From Candidatus Solirubrobacter pratensis (GTDB lineage Bacteria > Actinomycetota > Thermoleophilia > Solirubrobacterales > Solirubrobacteraceae): a DNA stretch of 64,000 nt. Positions 27,142 to 37,076 of the stretch are shown piece by piece. The position numbers and the translations under genes are program-made. Positions within the stretch are counted from its first letter, which is position 1. Each line of letters begins with the position of its first letter. The notes under the pieces were generated by a model. The model saw only the letters and a list, made by a program, of their open reading frames with translations, searched no databases and was not told the origin of the DNA. Location: contig NZ_AUEK01000014.1 in NCBI RefSeq assembly GCF_000425945.1, positions 62,001 through 126,000 of the forward strand, written 5' to 3'.

Positions 27142-29310
27142 ATGCCGCAGCGCGTCAAGGAACGTGTCCCGCCGATCACGCCGCAGCTCGCGTGGCGCGT
27201 CGCCGTGCTCGGCGGCACGTCGTTCGTGCTGTTCGGGATCGTGTTCTTCCGCCTGTGGTTCCTGCAGGTCCTGTCAGGCGAGGAGCTCGTGGCGAAGGCG
27301 CGCCAGAACCGCGTGCGCAAGATCCCGATCGAGGCGCCGCGCGGGAACATCGTCGACCGCAACAACGAGACCCTGGTCAAGAGCAAGGTCGCGGCGGTGG
27401 TGCAGCTGCTCCCGAACGACCTGCCGGACACCGTCAGGACGGACGCCGACAAGTACCGGCAGGCGCTTGCTGCGGCCGAGGCCGACCGCCAGAAGGCCCA
27501 GGATCAGGCCGACGCGTTCTGGCGGCAGCTCAAGGACGACGGCGTGAAGTCCACGAAGGCGCAGCTGAAGGCGCTGAAGGACCTGCGCCGCCAGGGCAAG
27601 ACGGCGCGCAAGGTCGCTGTCCCGCCGCTGCCGGCCTCCGAGACGGCGCTCGCGAAGGTCTACGGGCGCATCTCGCGCACGCTGGCCGACGTCAGTCCGC
27701 GCCAGATCCAGGATCGCGTGATCCGCGGCCTGGCCGACGCGCCCTACTCCAACGTGACGATCAAGACCGACATCACCACGGCGGAGTTCAACTACATCAA
27801 GGAGAACCCGGAGCTGTTCCCGGGCGTGGTCGTCGAGACGCAGTTCCTGCGCGAGTTCCCGCACGACGATCTCGCGGCGCAGCTGTTCGGGACGGTCAAC
27901 GAGATCAGCGAGACGCAGCGCAAGGAGAAGAAGTACGCCGGCGTCGCGCAGGGCACGCGGATCGGCCAGAGCGGGCTGGAGGAGCGCTACGACCGCTACC
28001 TGCGCGGCAAGGACGGCTACTCGCGCGTCGTGGTCAACGCGATGGGCACGCGCGACGACCAGGCGCGGACCTCGGTCAAGGAGGCCGTCCAAGGCCAGCG
28101 GCTGAAGCTCACCCTCGACTTCAACCTTCAGCAGGCGGGCGACAGGGCGCTCAAGCAGGCGATCTCGAAGTCGCAGTACGGCGCGACGGCGGGCGCGTAC
28201 GTGGCGGTGGATCCCACCGACGGCGCGATCCTCGCGATGGGCTCGCAGCCCAGCTTCGACGCCAACGTGTTCGCGCGGCCGTTCTCCCAGAAGACGTACA
28301 AGAGCCTGACGTCGGACTCCAACAGCGCCCCGCTGCTCAACCGCGCGACCGAGTCCGCCTATCCGACCGGCTCGGTGTTCAAGCCCGTCACCGCGCTCGC
28401 GGCGCTCAGCCAGGGCCTGATCACGCCGGACGAGACCTACGACGACACCGGGCACTTCGAGTACGGCACGCAGAAGTACCAGAACGCCAAGGCAGCGGCC
28501 AACGGTCCCGTGAACATGGTCAGCGCGATCAAGAAGTCGTCGGACACGTACTTCTTCCGGCTCGGCTCGCTGGCGCGCGGGCGCGTGATCCAGCAGTGGG
28601 CGGCGCGGCTCGGCTTCGGCCGCAAGACCGGGCTCGACCTCCCCGGCGAGCATGCCGGCCTGGTGCCCGACAAGGCGTGGCGCGACCAGGGCTTCGACGC
28701 CTACACGAAGTGCCGCGAGAAGCGGCACTTCGCGCAGGACTCGCTCGACGCGCTATACGCGTGCGGCGGTATCGACCGCCCGTGGACGGGCGGCGACAAC
28801 GTCAACCTCGCCGTCGGCCAGGGCGACCTGCAGGCGACGCCGCTGCAGGTCGCCGTCGCGTACTCCGCGCTCGCCAACGGCGGGACGATCGTGCGCCCGC
28901 ATGTCGGCTCGGCGATCGAGGACGGCCTCGGGCGCACGGTGCAGGAGCTGCACTTCAAGTCGCGCCGCAAGGTCAAGTTCGACCCGACCGCGCTCGGCGT
29001 GATCCGCACCGGCCTGCACGAGGCGGTCGCGAGCCAGGGCGGCACGTCCTACGACGTCTTCAAGGGCTGGGACCAGAAGCGCTATCCCGTCTTCGGCAAG
29101 ACCGGCACGGCGGAGCGCGGCGCCAACCCCGACCAGGCCTGGTACGCGTGCTGGGTGATGGACAAGAACCACCCGATCGTCGTCGTGGTCACGATCGAGA
29201 AGGGCGGCTTCGGCGCCGAGACCGCCGCACCCGCGGCGCGCCTCATCCTGTCGCAGTGGTTCGATACCGGTGATCGGCAGTTCCATGCCGGGGCGAGTCA
29301 GAGCAATTGA
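27142..29310 (+). CDS. mrdA: Penicillin-binding protein 2, elongasome transpeptidase
   Basis: 722 residues. One membrane helix is near 18-38, followed by the dimerisation or pedestal domain. The transpeptidase motifs are the SxxK serine in YPTGSVFKPVT near residue 413, SSD near 469 and KTGTAE near 653. It cross-links peptidoglycan during elongation with RodA. The region near 100-160 (QKAQDQADAFWRQLKDDG) is a charged insertion not found in all PBP2 proteins. It starts 3 bp after mreD and overlaps rodA through TTGA. Confidence 0.95.
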   Translation: MPQRVKERVPPITPQLAWRVAVLGGTSFVLFGIVFFRLWFLQVLSGEELVAKARQNRVRKIPIEAPRGNIVDRNNETLVKSKVAAVVQLLPNDLPDTVRTDADKYRQALAAAEADRQKAQDQADAFWRQLKDDGVKSTKAQLKALKDLRRQGKTARKVAVPPLPASETALAKVYGRISRTLADVSPRQIQDRVIRGLADAPYSNVTIKTDITTAEFNYIKENPELFPGVVVETQFLREFPHDDLAAQLFGTVNEISETQRKEKKYAGVAQGTRIGQSGLEERYDRYLRGKDGYSRVVVNAMGTRDDQARTSVKEAVQGQRLKLTLDFNLQQAGDRALKQAISKSQYGATAGAYVAVDPTDGAILAMGSQPSFDANVFARPFSQKTYKSLTSDSNSAPLLNRATESAYPTGSVFKPVTALAALSQGLITPDETYDDTGHFEYGTQKYQNAKAAANGPVNMVSAIKKSSDTYFFRLGSLARGRVIQQWAARLGFGRKTGLDLPGEHAGLVPDKAWRDQGFDAYTKCREKRHFAQDSLDALYACGGIDRPWTGGDNVNLAVGQGDLQATPLQVAVAYSALANGGTIVRPHVGSAIEDGLGRTVQELHFKSRRKVKFDPTALGVIRTGLHEAVASQGGTSYDVFKGWDQKRYPVFGKTGTAERGANPDQAWYACWVMDKNHPIVVVVTIEKGGFGAETAAPAARLILSQWFDTGDRQFHAGASQSN

Positions 29311-30503
29311 GCGCGCAGACCATCCAGCCAGCCTCCGAGCCGCCGCCTCCGCTCGTCCCGCGCGAGTGGCGTCTGCGGCTGGACCCGCTGCTGCTGCTCG
29401 CCAGCCTCGGGCTCATCGCCTGCTCGCTGGTCACGCTCAAGGGCGCGACCGCGAACGACATCCCGAGCGACCCGCTGTACTACGTCAAGCGCCAGGCGAT
29501 CTACGCGGGCCTCGGGCTCGTCGTGATGTACGGCATGTCGCGCTTCGACTACTCGCGCCTGCGCGAGCTGCGCTACCCGATCTACGGCGTGCTGATCGCG
29601 TCGCTGATCGGGGTGCTCGGCCTCGCTCAGGCAACCCGCGGCGCCAAGAGCTGGATCCCGCTGCCGGGCTTCAACCTGCAGCCGTCCGAGCTCGGCAAGG
29701 TGCTCCTCGTCGTCGCCTTGGCGGGCTTCGTGGTCGAGCGGATGCGCACGATGGGCCGCGACACGACGGCGCGCGTGATGCTGCTCGGGCTGTTCCCGAC
29801 GCTCGTCGTCATGGCCGAGCCGGACCTGGGCTCGGCGAGCGTGTACGTCGCGGGGACGCTCGCGCTGCTGTTCGTGGCGGGCGCGCCGTGGCGGCACTTC
29901 CTCGCGCTGCTCGGGCTGTTCGCCGTCAGCCTGACCCTCGTGCTGGCCGTCGCGCCGCGGCTCGGCGTCGAGGTGCTCAAGCCGTATCAGGTGGATCGCC
30001 TGACGGCGTTCATGCATCCGTCCGAGGATCCCGCCGACGCGGGCTACCAGCAGGAGCAGGCCAAGACGGCGATCGGCTCGGGGGAGAAGACCGGCCGCGG
30101 CGTGCAGAACGCCACCCAGACCTCGCTCGGGTTCCTGCCCGAGCACCACACCGACTTCATCTACGCCGTGATCGGCGAGACCTATGGGTTCGCCGGCTGC
30201 GCGCTCATACTCTCGTTGTACGCGCTATTGATATGGCGCGGGTTGCATATCCTGACAATCGCGAAGAACCTCTTCGGAGCGCTGATCGCCGGCGGCGTCA
30301 CCGTGATGCTGCTGTTCCAGCTTTTCGTGAACATCGGGATGAACGTGGGAATCATGCCCATCACAGGCGTGACGGCCCCGCTCTTGAGCTTCGGCGGCTC
30401 GTCGATGCTCTCCACTTTCCTGGCCCTCGGCCTCCTGCACTCCGTCAACGCGCAGGCGCGCGAGACGACGGACCGCAAGGGGAGGGCCACCATCTTCCAA
30501 TGA
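29307..30503 (+). CDS. rodA: RodA, SEDS-family peptidoglycan glycosyltransferase
   Basis: 398 residues from a TTG that overlaps the mrdA stop. About ten membrane segments are visible. Family signatures are GAKSWIPLPGFNLQPSELGK near residue 112 and FGGSSMLSTFLALGLL near 355, with MAEPDLGSA between. It polymerises lipid II into glycan strands with PBP2. The N-terminal 25 residues are Pro-rich and cytoplasmic. Confidence 0.95.
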   Translation: MSAQTIQPASEPPPPLVPREWRLRLDPLLLLASLGLIACSLVTLKGATANDIPSDPLYYVKRQAIYAGLGLVVMYGMSRFDYSRLRELRYPIYGVLIASLIGVLGLAQATRGAKSWIPLPGFNLQPSELGKVLLVVALAGFVVERMRTMGRDTTARVMLLGLFPTLVVMAEPDLGSASVYVAGTLALLFVAGAPWRHFLALLGLFAVSLTLVLAVAPRLGVEVLKPYQVDRLTAFMHPSEDPADAGYQQEQAKTAIGSGEKTGRGVQNATQTSLGFLPEHHTDFIYAVIGETYGFAGCALILSLYALLIWRGLHILTIAKNLFGALIAGGVTVMLLFQLFVNIGMNVGIMPITGVTAPLLSFGGSSMLSTFLALGLLHSVNAQARETTDRKGRATIFQ

Positions 30504-30512
30504 GGTTGTCCT

Positions 30513-32822
30513 TTGAGAAAGCAAGTGCTCGTCACCGTCGACCGCGGCGAGACTCGCGTCGCGATGCTGGAGGCGTCCGGCGAACCGGGCGCACCCGCGA
30601 AATCCCATTCCCGCTCGCGCTCCGGTCGTAAGCGCCACGGCGTCCCCGAGGGATACCGGGTCGCCGAGATCTACTTCGAGCGCCGCGGCGGCCGCTCGAT
30701 CGTCGGGAACATCTACAAGGGCCGCGTCGACAACGTCCTGCCCGGCCTCGAGGCCGCGTTCGTCGACATCGGGCTCGACAAGAACGGCTTCCTGCACGTC
30801 GACGAGATCGTGCTGCCGGGCGTCGAGCAGGTCAAGCGAGGCCGCGGCGGCGGGGGCGGTGGGCACCGAATCACGGACCTGCTCAAGCCCGGGCAGGAGA
30901 TCGTCGTCCAGGTCGTCAAGGACCCGCTGAAGACCAAGGGCGCCCGCCTGTCGATGGAGCTGACCATCGCCGGCCGCTACATGGTCTACGCCCCCACGGG
31001 CGAAGGCGTCGGCGTCTCGCGCCGGCTGGAGGACAAGGAGCGCGACCGCCTGCGCAAGGAGGCTCGCCAGCTCGACCTGGGCGGCGGCGGCGCGATCATC
31101 CGCACGGCGGCGCACGGCGCGGCCCGCGCCGACTTCGAGCGCGAGCTCCAGTACCTCTTCAAGCTCAACGAGGTGCTCCAGAAGCGCGTGGCCGAGACGC
31201 CGGCGCCCGCGCTGGTCTTCCAGGAGGCCGATCTCTCGGTGCGCGTCGTGCGCGACATCTTCTCCGCGCACTTCGAGCGCGCGGTCGTCGACGATCCGAA
31301 GCAGCATCACCGGCTGGTGAGCTTCTTCTCGCGCACCGCGCCCGAGCTTGTCGACCGCGTCGAGCTCTACGAGGGCGACGACCCGCTGTTCGAGGCCTTC
31401 GGCGTCGACCCGGTCATCAACGGGATGCTCGAGCGCCGTGTGGACCTGCCGAGCGGCGGCTACCTGATCATCGACTACGCCGAGGCGCTGACGGTCATCG
31501 ACGTCAACACCGGCTCGTTCACCGGCAAGGGCAAGTCCGCCCGGCTGGAGGACACGATCACCAAGACGAACCTCGAGGCCGCCGAGGAGGTGGTGCGCCA
31601 GCTGCGCCTGCGCGACATCGGCGGCATCATCGTCATCGACTTCATCGACATGGCCCGCTCGCGCAACCGCGACGCCGTGCTGAAGGTCCTCCGCAAGGCA
31701 CTCGACGAGGACCGCACGAAGACCTTCGTGGTCGAGATCTCGCCGCTCGGCCTGGTCGAGATGACGCGCCAGAACGTCACCGACGGCGTGCGCGAGATCA
31801 TGACCAAGCCGTGCCCGGTGTGCCACGGCGAGGGCGTGATCAAGTCCGAGGAGACGATCGCGATCGAGTTCGCGCGCCACATCCGCCACATGGTCAAGGA
31901 CGCCGGGCCGGACGGCCCCGACGCCTACCTGCTGCGGATCAACCCGCGCGTGACGGCCTGGTTCATCGCCGACGGCGCGCGCGAGCTGCACGCGCTCGAG
32001 CAGGAGACCGGGCGCTACTTCCACTTCGAGGGCTCCGAGGGTCTGCCGCTCGACCACTTCGCGGTCACGATGGAGGGCACGCGGGCGGAGATCGAGGAGC
32101 GCTCGGTGCCGTTCCGCGCGGGCGAGGAGGTCCACGTCGACCTCGTCGAGCCGCACATGTACAACGAGGACGACGCGGTCGCCAAGGTCGACGGCTATCT
32201 GATCGACGTGGTCAACGGCGTCGCGTTCGTGGGCGAGAAGAAGCTCGTCCGGATCGAGGAGGCGGGCCGCACGATCGCCACCGCCGTGCTCGTCGGCGCC
32301 GACGCCGAAGTGGCCGCCGAGGCCGCCCGCGAGCGCGCCGGGGCGCGCGAGCAGGCGGCGGTGCGGGCGCGCCGCTCGGCCGCGGCCAAGAAGGGCGCGG
32401 CCAAGCGCCGCGAGCGCGTGGCCGAGGCGGCCGCGACGCTCACCGACGAGACGCCGGTGGAGGCCGGGACCGGCCCGGGCGCGGCGGAGGAGGTCGAAGA
32501 GCCCAAGAAGGCCCGCCGCGGCGGGCGCCGACGCAAGCGCACCGACGACGCCGACGAAGGCGGCGCCGTGGCGGTCGCCACGGAGGAGGAGGCGCCCGCG
32601 GAGGAGGAGGCGCCCAAGCCGAAGGGCCGCCCGCGCCGCCGCAAGGCCGCCGACGCGGAGGCCGACGCCCCGGCCCCCGAGGAGCAGGAGCCCGACGCCG
32701 CCGGCGACGACGAGGCCGAGGACGGCGACGCGCTATCCTCTCGCCCTCGGCGCCGTGGCCGCAGAGGCGGACGGCGCCGTTCGCGCGCCAAGTCGCAAGC
32801 CGACGCCGAAGTCACCGAATGA
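30513..32822 (+). CDS. rng: Ribonuclease E/G family endoribonuclease
   Basis: 769 residues from a TTG 10 bp after rodA. The RNase H-like start LVTVDRGETRVAML, an inserted S1 domain near 50-130 (GNIYKGRVDNVLPGLEAAF), the catalytic Asp pair in IDVNTGSFTG and IVIDFIDMARS near 330-385, and the zinc-link CPVCHGEG near 436 are all present. It cleaves single-stranded RNA in rRNA maturation and mRNA decay. The last 170 residues are low-complexity Ala/Glu/Arg-rich, probably a disordered scaffold tail. The tail is short relative to RNase E of streptomycetes. Confidence 0.93.
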   Translation: MRKQVLVTVDRGETRVAMLEASGEPGAPAKSHSRSRSGRKRHGVPEGYRVAEIYFERRGGRSIVGNIYKGRVDNVLPGLEAAFVDIGLDKNGFLHVDEIVLPGVEQVKRGRGGGGGGHRITDLLKPGQEIVVQVVKDPLKTKGARLSMELTIAGRYMVYAPTGEGVGVSRRLEDKERDRLRKEARQLDLGGGGAIIRTAAHGAARADFERELQYLFKLNEVLQKRVAETPAPALVFQEADLSVRVVRDIFSAHFERAVVDDPKQHHRLVSFFSRTAPELVDRVELYEGDDPLFEAFGVDPVINGMLERRVDLPSGGYLIIDYAEALTVIDVNTGSFTGKGKSARLEDTITKTNLEAAEEVVRQLRLRDIGGIIVIDFIDMARSRNRDAVLKVLRKALDEDRTKTFVVEISPLGLVEMTRQNVTDGVREIMTKPCPVCHGEGVIKSEETIAIEFARHIRHMVKDAGPDGPDAYLLRINPRVTAWFIADGARELHALEQETGRYFHFEGSEGLPLDHFAVTMEGTRAEIEERSVPFRAGEEVHVDLVEPHMYNEDDAVAKVDGYLIDVVNGVAFVGEKKLVRIEEAGRTIATAVLVGADAEVAAEAARERAGAREQAAVRARRSAAAKKGAAKRRERVAEAAATLTDETPVEAGTGPGAAEEVEEPKKARRGGRRRKRTDDADEGGAVAVATEEEAPAEEEAPKPKGRPRRRKAADAEADAPAPEEQEPDAAGDDEAEDGDALSSRPRRRGRRGGRRRSRAKSQADAEVTE

Positions 32823-32830
32823 AAGCTGAA

Positions 32831-32916
32831 GGCGGCAGCACCCTCCGCCCCACCACGAGCATCCGAGCCTTAGGGCGAGCAGCCCCTCCGCCCCACCCCG
32901 ATCATCCGACCTTAAG
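32831..32916 (+). repeat. Tandem pair of the intergenic repeat, copies 2 and 3
   Basis: Two adjacent units of about 43 bp fill the rng-rplU gap. The second contains the 35-bp sequence identical to 23771-23805; the first is a degenerate version sharing CCCTCCGCCCCACC and CATCCGA. They lie between the rng stop (32822) and the rplU start (32922). Confidence 0.85.
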
Positions 32917-32921
32917 ACGAC

Positions 32922-33239
32922 ATGTCCTACGCAGTCATCAAGACCGGCGGTAAGCAGTACCGCGTCATCGAGGGCCAGACCCTCCTCGTCGAGCGCCTGC
33001 CCGACGACGTCGGCGCGACCGTCAAGCTGGAGCCGCTGCTGCTGGCCGGCGACGGCGACCCCGTCTTCGAGGCCGACGGCCTCGGCCAGGCGAGCGTGTC
33101 CGCCGAGATCGTCGCGCACGAGCGCGGGCCGAAGCTGCGCGTGTTCAAGTTCAAGCCCAAGCGGGGCTACAAGCGCCGCACCGGCCACCGCCAGGAGCTG
33201 ACGCGCATCCGCATTACCGAGATCGGCGGGAAGGGCTGA
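32922..33239 (+). CDS. rplU: 50S ribosomal protein L21
   Basis: 105 residues. [17 protein letters not shown] at the N-terminus and [16 protein letters not shown] near 72-88 are characteristic. It binds 23S rRNA in the large subunit. It starts 5 nt after the tandem repeat and is followed by rpmA with a 1-bp gap. Confidence 0.97.
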   Translation: MSYAVIKTGGKQYRVIEGQTLLVERLPDDVGATVKLEPLLLAGDGDPVFEADGLGQASVSAEIVAHERGPKLRVFKFKPKRGYKRRTGHRQELTRIRITEIGGKG

Positions 33240-33240
33240 C

Positions 33241-33495
33241 ATGGCACATAAGAAGGGACTCGGCTCCAGCCGCAACGGCCGTGACTCGAACGCCAAGCGC
33301 CTCGGCGTGAAGGTGTTCGCCGGCCAGGCCGTCACCGGCGGCGAGATCATCGTGCGCCAGCGCGGCACGCGCTTCCATCCCGGCAACGGTGTCGGGATCG
33401 GCCGCGACGACACGATCTACGCGAAGTCAGCGGGCGTGGTGGCCTTCACCGAAGGCCGCAAGGGACGCGTCATCAGCGTCCAGCCGCCCGAGTAG
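33241..33495 (+). CDS. rpmA: 50S ribosomal protein L27
   Basis: 84 residues. [20 protein letters not shown] at the N-terminus is nearly invariant and reaches the peptidyl-transferase centre. [20 protein letters not shown] follows. The last 69 bp overlap the antisense 3' end of the convergent GMC oxidoreductase gene, an unusual position for a ribosomal protein gene. No terminator is visible. Confidence 0.97.
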   Translation: MAHKKGLGSSRNGRDSNAKRLGVKVFAGQAVTGGEIIVRQRGTRFHPGNGVGIGRDDTIYAKSAGVVAFTEGRKGRVISVQPPE

Positions 33496-34920
33496 CGAAG
33501 CGACCTTCAGCCCGATCACCGCGGCCGGCACGTTCGTGTTGGCCCGCGGTATCGCCGGCATGATGCTGCAGTCGGCGACGTAGAGGGCCTCGAGCCCGTG
33601 CACGGCGGCGTCCGCGCCGACGACGGGCCCCATCGCGCAGGTGCCGCCCGGGTGGTAGTAGTGCACGACGCCGCGGCGGATCGCCTTGCGCAGCCCGGCG
33701 CCGCTCGCGCGCGGACCCAGCTCCTCGCCGAGCAGCGGCATCCGCGCGGCGATCTCGCGCATCAGCTCGACGCCGTCGGCCAGCACGTCGAGGTCGTGCT
33801 CGTCGCTCAGGTACGCGTGGTCGATCCGCGGCCGAGCCGCCGGGTCGGCGCTCGCGACCGCCACCGTGCCGCGCGAGCGCGGCGTCATGCACGCGACCGG
33901 CAGCTCCCAGCGCCACGCGTCGCGGCGCCGCGGATGCGGTCCGCCCAGCGGGTACAGGTGCAGGTCGAACGCCTCCGTGCAGTGGCTGCTGCGCAGCTTG
34001 GCGATCGACTGCTCCTCGGGCGTCCAGCCGGTCCGCTCGGCGTGGCGGCGCTCGAGCTCCGGACCGCCCGCGAAGCCCACGACGAACGCGGGGTGGTCGT
34101 GCAGGTTCGCCCCGACGCCCGGGCGATCGTGCACGCAGGCGATGCCGGCCGCCGCCAGCAGGTCCGCCGGCCCGATCCCGGAGCGCTGAAGGATCGCCGG
34201 CGACTCGTAGGTCCCGGCGGCCAGCACGACGCGCGCGGCGCGCAGCTCGCGCCCGTCGGCCAGCGCCACTCCCACGGCGCGGGATCCCTCCAGCAGGACG
34301 CGGCCGACGGCCGCGTCGCCGATCACGCGCAGCGACGCGTAGTCGCGATCCAGGAACGCGAACGCGGCGTTGAAGCGCACGCCGCCGTCGATGTTGACCG
34401 GCGCGATGCCGATCGCCTCGTGCTCGTCGAGGTCGTTGAGATCGGCCGTCAGCGGGATCCCGGCGGCCTGCGCGGCCTCCAGGCATGCCGCGTGGAACGG
34501 CGTGACCTCCTCCGCCGTGTAGCGGTGGACGCGGAACGCGCGCTCGGCCTGCTCGAACAGCGGGACGAGGTCCTCGGTCGCCCAGCCGGGCTGTCGCCAC
34601 CCGTCGTAGTCGGCGCGCGCGCCGCGGATCGCCGCGCACCCGTTGTGCGACGAGCAGCCGCCGAGCACCCGTGCACGCTCGAAGGCCACGACGCGATCGG
34701 GGTAGGTCGCCTCGCTCGAGTAGCCCCAGTCGTAGCTGGTGCTCAGGGCACTGGCGTCGAGCAGGCCGGCGTCCCAGCGCCCCGAGTCGCGTGGGCCGAG
34801 GTCGGGCCCGGCCTCCAGCAGCACGACGTCGGCGCCGGCGGCCGCCAGCCGGCCGGCGAGCGCGCAGCCCGCCGGGCCCGAGCCGACGACGACCGTGTCG
34901 GTCTCGGCGGGCAGCGTCAC
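33427..34920 (-). CDS. GMC-family FAD-dependent oxidoreductase
   Basis: 497 residues from a GTG overlapping the permease stop (GTGA). The FAD dinucleotide motif [16 protein letters not shown] is near residue 9. [11 protein letters not shown] near 85 is the GMC signature, and the catalytic pair lies in [12 protein letters not shown] near 420 and [11 protein letters not shown] near 463. GMC enzymes oxidise alcohols such as choline, glucose or small diols. The family usually ends near KVASLLGRL; here about 15 further residues are encoded opposite the 3' end of rpmA, as if the original end was lost. It is the last gene of the five-gene operon. Confidence 0.88.
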   Translation of the reverse strand: MTLPAETDTVVVGSGPAGCALAGRLAAAGADVVLLEAGPDLGPRDSGRWDAGLLDASALSTSYDWGYSSEATYPDRVVAFERARVLGGCSSHNGCAAIRGARADYDGWRQPGWATEDLVPLFEQAERAFRVHRYTAEEVTPFHAACLEAAQAAGIPLTADLNDLDEHEAIGIAPVNIDGGVRFNAAFAFLDRDYASLRVIGDAAVGRVLLEGSRAVGVALADGRELRAARVVLAAGTYESPAILQRSGIGPADLLAAAGIACVHDRPGVGANLHDHPAFVVGFAGGPELERRHAERTGWTPEEQSIAKLRSSHCTEAFDLHLYPLGGPHPRRRDAWRWELPVACMTPRSRGTVAVASADPAARPRIDHAYLSDEHDLDVLADGVELMREIAARMPLLGEELGPRASGAGLRKAIRRGVVHYYHPGGTCAMGPVVGADAAVHGLEALYVADCSIMPAIPRANTNVPAAVIGLKVASLLGRLDADDASLAAFGEGHHAR

Positions 34921-36395
34921 GCCCGCACCTCGCGCGGCGCCGCGCCCTGCGGCTCCTCGGCCCCGCCGATGTCCAGCTCCGGCAGCTCGTCGAGCGCGTG
35001 CGGCGCGAACACGCGGAAGCACGCGAAGGTGACCGCGCCGATCGCGATCAGCACCGCGACGAGCTTGACCGCGTCCCAGAACTGGCTCGGGAAGACGAGC
35101 ACGCTCAGCTCGAACACGAGCCACAGCAGGGCGCCGGCGACGACGACCGGCTCCCAGCGGCCGAGCCGGAACGACGACGGGATCCGGGCGAGCCGGCCGC
35201 GCACGCGCAGATACAGGAGGACGGTGGCGAGGTAGATCAGCGCGGGCAGGATCGAGCCCGCGGTGAACAGCTTCACGAGCGTGTCGGTGCTGAAGACGAG
35301 CGTGAAGACGACGCCGCCGGCGAGGATCAGGCCGACCGCCCACGCGGGCGTCGCGGTGCTCGGCAGCACGCGGCCGAACAGCTGATAGCCGGGGAAGCGC
35401 TTGTCGCGCGACATCGCGAACACGAGCCGCGAGCCCGACATCATGATGATCAGGCCGTTGGCGAAGATGGCGACGTTGACGAACACCAGGAAGAGGTCCT
35501 TGACCGTCCCGCCGAGCCGCGCGTCCATGATCGCCGACACCGGCGCCGCCGACGCGGTCGTGCCCTTGACGTCGCTCATCGCGATCGTCAGCGCGATCAG
35601 GAACACGAGCCCGACGACGACCGACACGACGACCGCGCGCAGCATCGCCATCGGCACCACGCGCGTCGGCTCCTCGGTCTCCTCGGCCAGGTTCGCGGCG
35701 GCCTCGAATCCGACGATCGTGTAGGCGCCGATCAGGATCGCGAGCATGAAGGGGCCGTTGTAGGCCCAATAGCCGGAGCCGTCGTCGATCGTGCCGGAGG
35801 AGGTGAGGTTCGAGACCGAGCCGTCGCCGGTGATCGCGACCGCGATCAGCAGCACGACGGTGAGCCCGAGCATGCCGATGATCTCCGCGCCGACCGCCGA
35901 GCCGTTGATCAGCGCCGTGGCGCGCGTGGAGAGGACGATCAGCGCGGCCTGGGCGACCAGCGTCAGGATCGTCACGAGCTGGGCGTGCCCGGTCGTCGGG
36001 GAGATGCCGAACAGCGGCATGAACGCCTGCGTCGCGAAGCCGTAGTCGACGGCGACCACGACCACGGCGAGGAACGCGTAGGACAACCAGCCGAAGCCCC
36101 AGCCGACGCGCGGGTTGGTCAATCGCGAGGCCCACTGGTAGGAGTAGCCGGCGATCGGGATGCGCGCGGCGAACTGCATGAAGATCAGCGCGACGAGGAT
36201 CTGGCCGATGCCGGCGACGAGCCACAGCCAGATGCCGCGGGGCCCCGAGTTGTTGAGCACGAACCCGTACGCGGCGAAGATGCCCGACGTGATCGAGATG
36301 AACGAGAAGCCGACGGCGAACGACGTGAAGCCGCTGAGCGTGCGCCCCAGCTGCTGGTGGTACCCGTAGCGCTCCATGTTGTGGTCGGCGGACAT
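34917..36395 (-). CDS. APC-family amino acid or amine permease
   Basis: 492 residues with about 12 membrane helices. GFSFISITSGIFAAYGF near residue 29 is the APC helix-1 unwound region, and VGFEAAANLAEETEEPTR near 230-247 is the helix-6/7 consensus. The subgroup resembles GABA/choline-type permeases. It would import the operon's substrate across the cytoplasmic membrane. It starts 3 bp after the TIM-barrel gene stop. The amino-compound transporter fits a MocR-type regulator. Confidence 0.85.
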   Translation of the reverse strand: MSADHNMERYGYHQQLGRTLSGFTSFAVGFSFISITSGIFAAYGFVLNNSGPRGIWLWLVAGIGQILVALIFMQFAARIPIAGYSYQWASRLTNPRVGWGFGWLSYAFLAVVVVAVDYGFATQAFMPLFGISPTTGHAQLVTILTLVAQAALIVLSTRATALINGSAVGAEIIGMLGLTVVLLIAVAITGDGSVSNLTSSGTIDDGSGYWAYNGPFMLAILIGAYTIVGFEAAANLAEETEEPTRVVPMAMLRAVVVSVVVGLVFLIALTIAMSDVKGTTASAAPVSAIMDARLGGTVKDLFLVFVNVAIFANGLIIMMSGSRLVFAMSRDKRFPGYQLFGRVLPSTATPAWAVGLILAGGVVFTLVFSTDTLVKLFTAGSILPALIYLATVLLYLRVRGRLARIPSSFRLGRWEPVVVAGALLWLVFELSVLVFPSQFWDAVKLVAVLIAIGAVTFACFRVFAPHALDELPELDIGGAEEPQGAAPREVRA

Positions 36396-36398
36396 CGG

Positions 36399-37076
36399 TC
36401 AACCTCCGTTCGGTTCTGCGGCCTCGATCACGGCGCGCAACTGGTCCAGCAGCGGGGCGTCGGGCACGAACCGCCCCTCGAACGCGGCGCTGCCGACGGT
36501 GAACCCCCACGCGCCGGCGGCGGCGATCGCCCCGATCCGGTCCGTGTCGGCCACGCTGCCCGCCACGATCACGGGCACGTCGACGGCGGCGATCGCCTCG
36601 CGCATCAACGTGTCGGCATCGCCGGCGAAGCGGTAGGCGAGCAGGTCGAGCCCCCAGACGCCGTCCGTGGTCGCGAGCGCGCCTGCGCTGGCCACGATCG
36701 ACTCGCGCGTACCCTCGAGCACGCTCGGATGGCCGACCACCCTGCCGGGAAACGGGCAGTAGCGCACGCCGGCGCCGTCGATCAGCCGCAGCGCGTCCTC
36801 GACGTGCGTGCCGCCGAGCAGGAGGTCGACGCCGAGCTCGAGTCCCGCCTCGATCGCGCGCAGCTCCTCGTCGCGCGTGACGCTGACGACCTCGAGCGCG
36901 ACCTCGCGCCCCTGGTCGCGCAGGATCGCGGCGACCTCGGCCAGCTCGGCGTGGGGGAGCCCGACGTCCTTGAAGCCCACGACGCCGATGTCGAGCGGCG
37001 CGATCTCGCGGCAGATCCGCGCCGCGTCGGGGACCGTCGCGTCGCCGCGGGTGAGCATGAAGACGAACCGCGTCAC
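36399..37076 (-). CDS. TIM-barrel protein of unknown function in the PdxA2 operon
   Basis: 225 residues. I do not recognise a characterised family. The pattern of beta-alpha units is that of a (beta-alpha)8 barrel. The C-terminal segment VPVIVAGSVADTDRI then AAGAWGFTVGSAAF near 170-205 is the phosphate-binding pair of strands found in ThiE, TrpF and HisF-like enzymes. It opens RFVFMLTRGDATVPDA. No membrane segment. The phosphate site and the position between a kinase/dehydrogenase pair and a permease suggest it acts on a phosphorylated small metabolite, perhaps as an aldolase or isomerase. The start overlaps the pdxA2 stop (ATGA). Confidence 0.55.
   Translation of the reverse strand: MTRFVFMLTRGDATVPDAARICREIAPLDIGVVGFKDVGLPHAELAEVAAILRDQGREVALEVVSVTRDEELRAIEAGLELGVDLLLGGTHVEDALRLIDGAGVRYCPFPGRVVGHPSVLEGTRESIVASAGALATTDGVWGLDLLAYRFAGDADTLMREAIAAVDVPVIVAGSVADTDRIGAIAAAGAWGFTVGSAAFEGRFVPDAPLLDQLRAVIEAAEPNGG

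Noticed and set aside
33598..35235. Long plus-strand frame opposite the GMC oxidoreductase and permease genes
   Set aside because: Antisense shadow. The minus-strand frames carry the FAD and APC signatures.
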